Part shown: in pieces, positions 51,101 to 61,500 of the stretch
Numbering within the stretch: position 1 is the stretch's first letter
How the letters are laid out: each line of letters opens with the position of its first letter
DNA from: Setaria digitata
Taxonomy: Eukaryota > Nematoda > Chromadorea > Rhabditida > Setariidae
Direction of reading: 5' to 3'
Assembly: GCA_003640385.1 (NCBI GenBank)
Contig: RCAB01000037.1
Span: 186,001-250,000 of the forward strand
Length of the DNA stretch: 64,000 nt
Made by a program: the position numbers and the translations under genes
Notes under the pieces: model-generated
Told to the model about the DNA's origin: nothing
Seen by the model: only the letters and a program-made list of their open reading frames with translations
The model's database searches: none

Positions 51101-53878
51101 GCCAATGAATCCGTCAAATATGGAGCTGGTAGTTCTATTTATCAGCTTAAATTTTTGCAGTTTGGAAATGTGAAAATTTGTTTCAGGGACGTTCCACCTC
51201 CATAGAAGACCATTTATATCTATCGAAACATTGCAACAAAGGAAATAGTCTTCTTGGCAAAGGATGGATTACTCATCATCTTTGGGAAGCTGGGCCTTTT
51301 GTTAGTTAGTTACCTTTACTGTCCAGTTTATGTTGACAGTAGTTTTGTTAAATGTGGGATACCGTTTATATGTAGTGCTGTTTTTGAATTTTCCTAATTG
51401 AAGACTGATCAAGCTTCAACAAATTCTTTGTCAACTAATGCAGATTTTTCTCGAAATTTCGACGTGGAAATAAGGAATGTTCTTGATGGAGCTTCAGATG
51501 AGGTAATTCAGGGTTAATAAGGATCTTAGTTTTAAATCTTTGATCAGTTGTTGCTTATTTTTCACACTTCTGATTTAGCTTGCATATTCACGAAGTTTGC
51601 TTAATATGCATTGTCATTACAGGTAATGAATCAGAAGGATTCTAACCACGGTAGTCTAGGGGATGAAATCCCCTTATTTGGAAAAACAGAAGATTTACCG
51701 CATATTACCAATGTTAATACGTTATCCGCATTATATATTGAAGGAACTGTACGTTCCGAAAAAGCAGAACCAGAAGTTTGTTTCTAGCGTATTCTTGATT
51801 TTTTTTATTGTAGCATATTCGTACTACTGGATAAGTTTTTTGTTTCAAAAATTAATTTAGGCCGATTCAAATGGAAGTACTCCTGAGCTTTCCTACGACA
51901 AAATATTAATTAATATTTTGACAGTGATTCCTCATGAAAAAGGTCTGGATTCTCAAGATTTTCGTTGTCTCTCATGCAGGAAATCGATTGGTCCGACATT
52001 CGCTTCCTATAGGTTTTGTTATTTATTTTTAATTCACTATCCTAGGTACTTTGATTTCCTCTCATCGTGTTGGTAAAGTGGTCCAAGTGATTCATTCTTC
52101 CACAGGATTGTTTTGTGAAGTGCACTGTTCATATACACATCGACGGTTATTTATTTATTTATTTTTTTTGATTGAGAAGTAATGAGGAAAATATTTGTTT
52201 TCATGTTTTCTTTTCTTTTTTTTTTAAATTCATATAAGAGTTTCAGAAAGTGTGGCTTCGATGAAAAATACTACTGCGATGGATGTTTTAACAAAGATGA
52301 CGAAAGTGTTATTCCGTCTCGTTTAATTCGTAATTGGGATGGGCATCCGAGGCGCGTTTGCAAGAATAATATGACTTTCATTGAAAACATTAGAGATAAA
52401 GCTGTTCTTCGTATTGATCAGATCAATCCTCAACTTTATGAACACTCCCATGCTCTCAGTGCTGTGAAGGTTCTTGTTTTCTTTTAAGGGTAAATGATAA
52501 CGTTCTAGCTAATTGCCATGTGACATGTAACTTCGCAGGCTATTCAGTAGGGAATGCGGGTCCAGAACTCCAAAAAATTTAAATCATTATTCATCAACTT
52601 TACAGAAAAATAGTCTGGTGCTCCATTTCTGAAGCTTAAAGACGTCTTGTTTTCATGGTATTTCCAATATTAGTAACTTTGATCATGTAAAATCAAATTA
52701 GTTTATTTATTTCATCTGAAAAAATTTTTTAGTTTCTGAGGGAGAAATTGTCATTATCGGCAATGTACCTGGAGTCATGTCGTAAATCAGTTGCAGAAGA
52801 TTTGCAGAGTCGCATTTGGCCTAAAGATTATCTTTACAAAGATATCCATTTATATTCGTTTGCAGTACGCTTTTTTTTTCTTAAAAGCAATGGAAAAAAT
52901 GATTGAGATAAGATCAGTTTATAACTTTGTGGCGATACTATGATGGATTCCTTCAAATTCGAAATTCAAGGGAAATTAAGTCACTGTTTAAAGCTTGTAG
53001 CAAAATGAATCCAAATAATTTATAATGTATTTTATTGGTTAATGCATCCCTTTAACATGCTTCGGGATTTTATACTTTCTAAACCTTTAGTAATATTGAC
53101 AGATTTGGTTTTCTTTTCAGTAATAAGGTGGAGCTGAGCATCTCAGTAGCTTAAACTACTTATCAAAAGTTGTGATCTTTTTATTGCTTATGTTATAAAG
53201 GTTTAGTAGAGTTAATGACATCTTGAAATGTTAATATATTTGATTAATTTGTTAATACATTTCTAACTGGATGAAATGAAATTTGTATGAATTTTCAGGA
53301 TCTGCTGACAGTTCTGTCAGGATATATGGAAAATCACTTGAACAATTTATTAAATTTCACTACAGAACATATTGGTCGTTGTTTGTTGTGCTCCCAAAAA
53401 GGCTTCATCTGTGAAATTTGTTCTTCTACTGAAGTCATATATCCATTTCAGTTGGAAGGGACATCGAGAGTAAGTTCTGCAGTTATTTTCGAGGCGAGTA
53501 AATATTGTTTCTTTTTACTGAAACTTGGTGTGATATAATCATTGAGTTTGTCTGTTGAGTTCCTATTATGTGCCATAGGTGTAATTGTTACGTTGTGGAC
53601 TTTTAGTATATACTACATAGGATAAAGATTGTTGCCACCTTGTTGTACACTTCATTTTTAGTTGTAGGAAAAGAATTTTTCTTAAATTACCACCTATAAA
53701 ATCTAAACATTTTTTGGAATATGTAAGTAAGTAGAAATTTTAGTGTCAGAACTGTTTTTCGGTATACCACAAAAACTGTATGGAACAACAGCGGTGTCCA
53801 AAATGTACTCGTCGGGAGCGATATTCGCAACAGCAGCCGAATATTGGTTCACAGCATTTACTTCTTGATTTGGACTGA
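48164..53878 (+). CDS. plekhm1: PLEKHM1/Rubicon-like protein: RUN domain plus Rubicon-homology zinc domain
   Basis: Likely Rab7/Arl8-linked regulator of endosome-lysosome and autophagosome fusion. Nineteen exons: 48164-48264, 48365-48470, 48546-48641, 48866-48945, 49083-49261, 49397-49531, 49650-49798, 50039-50158, 50326-50453, 50528-50628, 50968-51128, 51187-51300, 51404-51502, 51623-51775, 51861-52012, 52247-52469, 52733-52864, 53299-53469, 53744-53878; 844 aa in phase. The RUN domain (about residues 35-185) has CNTIEALFIHGL, NFWPFVSKYTHK, RAWIRILLNENTIENYL and FLRDTERMIVLSGYIKGLTRL, matching PLEKHM1 most closely. The last 260 residues are the Rubicon-homology (DUF4206) domain: CLSCRKSIG, YYCDGCF, IPSRLIRNWD, CLLCSQKGFICEIC, IYPFQLEG, C-x2-C-x4-YH-x2-C and CPKC. 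The linker of about 430 residues is polar. I saw no PH domains in it, unlike vertebrate PLEKHM1, so Rubicon itself is an alternative name. Confidence 0.9.
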
Positions 53879-54726
53879 AATAATTTTCATTTATTCACTC
53901 GATCAAATTTGTTAGGATCCGGCATCTCTGGTACTCTTGATTTAGGCCTTTTCGTGTCGCTAACTCCAACATTAAATACTAAAGATTTACACCTACTGCT
54001 TCTTCAGGTGGTATTTATTACCATTTGGATGTCCAATTAGCTTTATGGAATTTTTGTTTTTGGTATTGGTAAGTTTGCCAGCGCAGAGAATCTCGGTAAT
54101 CTTTTAGTAAAATATTTTTTACACTAAATCGAACTTCCGATTTGGCGATGCTGTTAATATTTTAAACACAACTTGTATTTTCTCTTTTTCATGCACTTTA
54201 GACCTTATTAGCGCGATGTATAAAATATTCAGCGGGTAATAAGTAAATGATAATTTTTGAGGATGATTTGTATATAAAATGTATTCACTCATATTTCTGT
54301 CGTCTAGGTTTAGAAAAATCAAGTCATGTCCTCTTTTCAATTCGCTTTCATCTTTTTTATTAAATTTAAATTCTGTATAAAAAGTACAAAGTAATTTACG
54401 GTATAAAGATGCTTGCATGTTTAATTAGTGGGGATAAGATAAATGAATTATGATAAAAGTATAAGCAGTTGAAGAAGGAGTATGAACAGTGAAAAGTTTC
54501 ATATCCATGAATTGCTTTTGTCTAAGTTTCCCAAAAATTATCTTCCACCGATTTTTTAAACGCTTCAATCGATGATTTGAGTGACTCATTCTAGCTCCTC
54601 AACTGTTTGTTCCCATTTATGTTTATTGCAGGAGCTTCCCATGTTGATATACGGTTTGGTATATAGCTATTACTAGAGGATTCTGATACCTGCATACAAA
54701 AAAAATTTAAAAAAAAAAAGGCAATG

Positions 54727-54860
54727 GAAATGAATGATGGGCTCCGACATGTCGTTTACACGGTGGAGCCGAGCCCATCGATGTGTTTGATGCATTTTGC
54801 TCCTGCACAATATCAAATACAGCACGCATAGGTGCACCCAGTAGACCGTCGTATTTTTTG
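54727..54860 (+). ncRNA. GC-rich structured element, possible small RNA gene
   Basis: A block much richer in GC than its surroundings. GATGGGCTC at 54736-54744 pairs with GAGCCCATC at 54771-54779. Inside are the palindrome CGACATGTCG and an alternative GGCTCC/GGAGCC pairing. The block ends at TATTTTTTG near 54853, which could be a Pol III stop or an Sm-like site. It does not match 5S, U1, U2, U4 or U6 as I know them. The evidence is only composition and pairing. Confidence 0.2.
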
Positions 54861-55309
54861 AAGCATAGAATTATTGACCTTAAAAACTCTAAATTTTGTG
54901 AACTTTTTTTTATTTCCTTCTAAATTTGTGAACTTTGTTGAAAGACTGTGATGAAGGTGGTGCTTTCTTATAGTAGATTGTTAGAAGTTTTTGTTGCAAA
55001 ATAGTATTGCTTTTTCATATGATTTCTGAAAAATACTTCACTTTCATAATGCGTCAGTGAAGATGCACTGATTTATTTACTAGTAATGATCATAATAATC
55101 AGAAGATTAATACAATTTACAAAACGATAGCCAAAAAAAGCTACTTGAAAATCCCCAAGAAAAACAGTGGACATTTTAGTTAGTTTTAGGTGAAAAGAAG
55201 CATTCAGAACTAAAGAATCAATGGTTACTTCGAAGCATTTCGCAGGAAAGGAAATCGAATTGATTGATCGGAATTCTTGGGAAATTACCAGCTGTAAAGG
55301 TCACGGAGG

Positions 55310-57020
55310 GGTCATGATTTCTGCTTGTTTCTGAAAGAAGAGTTCACGCCTCCTTCAATCAGCCGTCTGCGGTAGAACTGTCGATGACTGGGCCATCTCG
55401 GTACAATGTTGTCCGTGCTACAATCGCTGTTGCTAATGTTGCTTGATGTGTAGCCAGCTTTTCTGTCACCCCACCACCTAAAGTAAGCTTCTCTCGTGAG
55501 CACACCTGTTGTGCAACTTCATTTTGTCGTCACCGCAACATTTTATGGAGCACAGACACAGACATACACAGCTCTTCAGACAATATTGTATGTGTATGTC
55601 TGTGTGTGCATGTGTATGTGTAAATATGCTTTCCATTGTGATTCATAGGAAAACCAATTCTCGACATACGAGTGATGCTTCGAGTTCTCTTCGATCCTCG
55701 TGCTTGGATGGTCGTTGAGGTGTCTCCAACTCGGTCGTCATCCAGGCAGCACTGCCCGGTGCCCGCTGTTACCTTCGCGTTACTTGGACGAAAGCTCCGA
55801 ATCCCTGAGCAGTTCGTTTATTCGCATAGTAGTCACTAATCGTTCACAACTTGTCTTCCAGTCCTGACCTTTGACACACTGACAAGAAATAAGACACTTC
55901 CTTCATGCATGGTTTCAAATGTTACTATTGCGTTGTTTTTTCATGTCCCACGTGCGTTTTTGGATGAATTTCACTTATTGTCGTGATGCTTACAATAGTC
56001 AGAAACCTCTAAATGGAGTACTATGATGGATAGAAGTTGGCACCAATCACCTGAGCTTTTTTCATCAACTATCATTGGTTACGTTAATTAAATAATTTCC
56101 GTTTAGCTCCTCTTTTTTCATACAAAAAGTTGCTTTCTTTTCTTTCGCAGAAGTGGCAGTCGAGAGTCGTCTCTTATTTCTCCTCCAAATTCACGACCAA
56201 TAGCTAATTAACTTATCATTGAGACGTTTTTCTGTTTTTTGGTACTGTTCTTTTGCTACTGATTAACATTCTGTTTAACCTTTCATTATGTAAGTTATGC
56301 ATACTTGATGATAATGATTGCAGCAATGTAGAAGCAGGTCATTCTTACGGTGATCCTCCGAACATTCCATTTTAGTTTTTGCCTAATTAATTTACTTCAA
56401 ATCAAACTAAATATGCTAATGTAGCAATTAGCGACAACTTGTTGTCATAAATTGTAAGAAAAAGCAATTATGTTCAGTGAAATTCTTGATTTAAAAGTGA
56501 TTCAATTTAAGTTAGGAACTTTGTTTCATTGTTTAATTTTTAAAAAAATGTCTCACAAATAGATTGGCGATGATGACATTTCTAAGAGAACTTATAACAA
56601 AAAATGAAACAGGTGAGACAGAATGGTTTAATTTATTGCAACTTTCATCTCAAAATATTTATAAAAAGGTCAGGTTTAGTGATTGCTGCTAAATCACAAG
56701 AGATACATAATTCAGACTGTAACAGAACAAGTAATTCTGGGTTGCTAATTCAAAGAAAAAGTTGGTGAAATTGTGATTTTTTTTCCCTTTTTTTGCGGGA
56801 TGACTTGTGATGATTGTCTCGCTGTATGGTGAATGGCCTGAGTACACTGAGAACCAGTTTTGAGTGATAGGAGACGATAACGATGACATCTTCCAGTCAC
56901 TGTGCTTCTACTTTCAGTGGTTGTACAGGTAGACCGGCCACACACGGCTCAGTTGAACCCCGTCATCTCGGGAATATCTCCGTTCTCCGCTATCTCAACA
57001 CCCATTAGACAGTTTTTTTT
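55310..57020 (-). other. Possible unrecognised gene in a GC-richer island
   Basis: Minus-strand open segments at 55503-55312 (TREAYFRWWGDRKAGYTSS to a stop after NKQKS), about 55840-55680 and 56945-56689 have coding-like composition and balanced amino-acid use. One further short open frame begins with ATG near 57011 (MGVEIAENGDIPEMTGFN). I could not connect them into one phase-consistent chain and recognise no domain. A fast-evolving gene or a decayed one is possible. Confidence 0.3.
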
Positions 57021-58546
57021 TCTGACCTGTAAATGGGCAAATCTTTTTCGGAAGCTGTTTTATGTGATTATTCAGGCTTGAATCTCAAAAAATCCCTTCC
57101 TACGTGACTGATTAGGTACATTCCAGATGCTCGCTCCATCGGTTAGTAGAAATTCGAGAAAGCATCTGTTTCTTGTTTAATTTTGATCAGCTGAACAATC
57201 AGCCAGTTTCAAAAAGACGCCGATGCATCTTGACCATCATCGATTGAGATCTTTTGAATTAGTAAAATGGAAATGTCCAGACTTGCATTTTCAAAATTTG
57301 GCGACCTGTCAATAAGACATGGAAATTATTGTACTGGCATCGAAAATCTTTCTTGAATTCTTATGAAATTTGGAAATTCTCTTCAAAACGGAAAACGAAG
57401 TGAGGGATGAAAACGAAGGAGAGAGAAAATTGATGTCTCCTTGTGGATTGCGTTTCGTACCTTGTACCATTCTGTTGTTGTTGTTGTTTTTTGTTATTAT
57501 TATGTTTTGCGTTGCAAAGGTCACTGTTTCAACGAGAAAAAGTCTTTTTTTTGTAATGCTGTTCGGACGCTAGAAACACAAAAAGCACAACGTCATTTAC
57601 GTAAGATTCCCTACTTTTGAGAAGTTTCTTCAGTTATTCAACTCATGTCATTTTTGTACCTTTCTTATCCGGAGAACATTTGCTACCTGTAATTAATTAT
57701 CTTCCTTGTGATTTATGCCAACTTTGTTTTAAGTGAAATTGAAACTCCTCCGATGAATTTTGCAAACTTCAGTTATTTTTCTTTTATTTCGTTACCTTCT
57801 ATCTTCTCTTTTTAACTTCTAGTATTTTGCCATAAAAAGACGGTAAGATGATTAATTGGTAGAAGACTATTTGGTTGGTATACGGTAAGTTGTCTATAAA
57901 TATATGAACATTTATGAAAAAAGACTGCTTAACGGCTATTGCCACAATTTTTGTGCATAAATCCAAAATTGCTCTTTCTCATATCTTTTCATTCCATTTT
58001 GTAGGTAGCCGTTTGTTAATTAATACAAATAGAAGAAGTTTCTTCTTAAGCCGATGCCCAAAATTAATGTCAGGATTCGCAATTTAATTATAAAGTTTCT
58101 TGATTTTTAGAGTGCTATTTTTCCTTAGATTTTCATGTCCTTTATCAAATGTTTAAATCTTTTTAAATGAAAGAAAATTCAAATGAAGCATTAGTTTGAT
58201 ATAGTATTACTCATAAACACCTTTTTAGGTAAAACGTAAGTCATTTTGAATTGGTTATGGTTGTAATCAGTCCTATTATTTGCTCCTTTTTTAAACACAA
58301 ATTTACAGTATCACCATGTGTATTTTACAGTACGACATTAAATCATGACTAATCTTGTGTTTTTATTTGCAGATCTGGTACATATTCTATTGTGAAAAAG
58401 CAAAGTAATACACAGCAATTATATGATAAAAATAATGCTAAATATTTGCTATGGTGATCAGTGGAATTTGAAAATTAGTTTCTTACCTTCCTTAAATATT
58501 CACTTTTCATTCTAATCAACCGTTGCTTCTTTTATTCATCATAATT

Positions 58547-61500
58547 ATGCATACATTGTTGGTACGAATTTTGGAACATCGTCAGCTTTCACATGCTGGA
58601 CAATTGTTTACTATATCGGACTACGATGTTATCACTGATTTGGTATGTTAATTATTTGTTGAATTATAAACTTCCATCCATAATTTATTCTGCTAAAATG
58701 ATCTTGCTGACTTCGAGTGGGTCTACAATGGTCTTTGACGGAAATGACAGTAGCACTGTTCATTTGAAATTTTATGAAGATTTCCAGAAGTATATTTATC
58801 ATCCATAGTAATAGTTTTAATGCGAAATGAATGCCTTTATTATTCAATCGTTGTTAAAAAATTTCAACGCCAAAATAATTCCATATGCTGTGCTTCCATT
58901 TTTTTGCACTGTAATTACTCCAAACATTTGCTGACCTATGCACTGAAATTCCATCTTATTAAACTTTAAGGAGCACTTTTTGCAAACAAAGCGAAGTTTT
59001 GCAGGATCAAAAAAAAAAATAACATTTCGCAATTATTGTAGCTTTTGATTGCAGCACCGAACATTGGCAAAAATTAAATCAATCTTTAACGCATCTGACT
59101 ATTGTCGTAATGCAAACGATCAAAGTGTTGTTGAAATCGTATTAGCTCGTATTACTGCTGCAATCCGGTTAGCCAACTATTATAATTTCTTCCTAATTTT
59201 TTTCATTAATTAAGCTGTCAAGTTTTGACACGTGGTTTTCAGCACACTGCAAGCTTGTAAAATTTGAAAGCAGCATTTAGTTTAGGAAATTGCAACAGTT
59301 TTTAGAACTACGTACAAAAATCCAAGTGCTGACCTACTTAAGTTAAATGCAGTAAATTCAGTAAGTCCGTAATTAGATGCAGCAAGTCTATCGTTTCTTA
59401 AATTACTTGAAAGATGATGGCATTTTTGATTACAGCGAAATGAACAGTATCGAAACGTATGCTCCGGCGTTAGTTGATACACTTGGCAGTTGCTTAAGTC
59501 ATGAGATGACTACTTTAGACTCAAGTGGCGTTATCACGGACACTCCACATTGTAAGATCGCCTGTGAACTCCTAAACAGTCTTTTCCTCGCAAGTTTTTC
59601 TTTTTTGTTCTTTCGAAGGCTACTTCCAATTTTGGCCTTTCATTGGACAACAGAATGCTTTCGAATAGCCTGAAGGTGTCTCGAAGAGGGCTTGCAGTAT
59701 TATCATCAAAACTCTTTCCATTTCCTTCCCTTTTCTTACTCAAACTTTTCTGTTTCACTGTTTTTAGTCGCCATCCGAATAATTGCTTCCTCAGTTAAGA
59801 CAATAATTTTGTTTTTTTTTTTTTTTCTTTTCACAGACTGGATTGAATTACTATTTTCACTTTTGAATTTAAAGGATAACATATTCCTATCCTCTGGTTG
59901 TTCGTTTCCTTTCCAGTGCCGATTTTCACCAAAATTAGAATTTATTTTTAATAAAAATTATTTTACAGCATTACAGTAAAAAATCAGTAATGACGGTAAC
60001 CGTGCCAACTGCAATTCGCGCATTAAGTTGCGGCAGTGATGAGTTAACTCGAAATACTACTGGTTATTTATCATTAGCTGCTATACATAATGGCCGCCTT
60101 CTTGCACAGTACTCTTTGCAAATTATCACTAATATACTTAATGGTTAGTCTAACATTTTATTACGGTAATACAATGCAATTTAACTTACTATTATGGCAA
60201 GTGAATAACCAGTAATAAAGCAGTTAAGTATAGTAAAGGAGGTAACAAAGTTAAAAGTGGTGGTCTGATCTAACTGTTCCCGTCCGCAACTAATAATTAC
60301 TAGTTTGAATTTATTTCTGAAAAAATTTTGAGAAAGTAAGAAACATCGCTTGCTTGAATTTTTGAAGTTATAATGAGCATATGTAGCTTTAGTTCTTTCT
60401 TTTTTTTACAAAGTTTCTGCAATAAATTTAGCCTGAAAAATGAAACTGAGTTTTACTTTTCATTTTAATGTTTAGTGTGATTTGAATCTTTTTGTTAAAC
60501 TTTTTTACAAGGAGTAAATGTTGATTCAGCTTACTTACCCACTAGCTGTCTCTGTTCCCTTAAACTTATTTAAGCTTGTGCAGTGTTTTTCATTTTAATA
60601 AAATGAGAACATGGTCTGGTCCCATCATATGCCAACAAGAATCATTAACGTCTATTGATAGCTTCTTTAAGTCCTTAATGTTTCGTAGAAGGAACTGTTT
60701 AGGTAACTTCTCATTGGTGAGGGTGATACCTCAGCTTTATCCAGAGAATCGTGAGCCATTTCATGCTCATTTCCCGCAGATTCTCAGATTGCTTCAGAAT
60801 GAACAAACGGATCAGTCTGAACGCCTCTCTATTTTGCAGTTTGCATCCATGGTTGCCAATGCTAATCCTGATGTAAGTCCTTGCAATATGGCTAACTTGA
60901 TTTTTTTGTTCTCTTTGAAATTCTTGGACGAAAGCTTCTGGAAATATGGAGCATTGGTGACAACATGTAGATGGTGTCAAAAGTGACAGAAACGGATTTT
61001 AGATGCTTGAAGAAAATCAGTTAGTGTGAAATACTTATGTTAACGAGTCGAGTTGGAATATCCTGAAAGATGGACATAATTTTAGATCAGAGACACTTTT
61101 GATACGTTCCTGTCGTTGAGGTAAAGGTCAAGACGAGATATCCTGACAGACTGTTAGAAGGGATGCAAATTTTTCTACGCATGTAATGCATTCTTATAGT
61201 TAGATCTAAATAAACTGGATAAGAAAATAATGTGGGTGATATGCTCTACCTGGCTAATTTTGAAATCTCCAGTTAATATGGAAATGCTTAATTAATACGC
61301 AAATGCATCTGTCTCACTTTAAATTGTTGGTTTGAAGTGCTGTGCTCTGAGCTATTTTATTTTATACTCAAATATTAGAAGGAATACTAATAAAGAAGTT
61401 GAGCTTGCACAACTCAAATCAGTCAATTTAACTTTAACATACACACCTGTTTTTATTGTCGCAATTATTTGTACTAAATTGGATTTCTCCTTAACAAATA

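Larger units (their letters stand above)
53879..58546. other. 4.7-kb intergenic region with GC-richer islands
   Basis: Contains the structured block at 54727-54860, a GT microsatellite at about 55590-55622, and a GC-richer minus-strand region at 55310-57020 with coding-like ORFs, each listed separately. The rest is AT-rich and shows no gene. A 5' non-coding exon of the Melted gene may end near 58371, where TTTGCAG occurs. Confidence 0.45.

Noticed and set aside
55509..55718. His/Cys-rich 69-codon plus-strand ORF
   Set aside because: It is largely a translation of a CA/GT microsatellite.
59534..59758. 74-codon minus-strand ORF
   Set aside because: It is antisense to Melted exon 3 and its intron.
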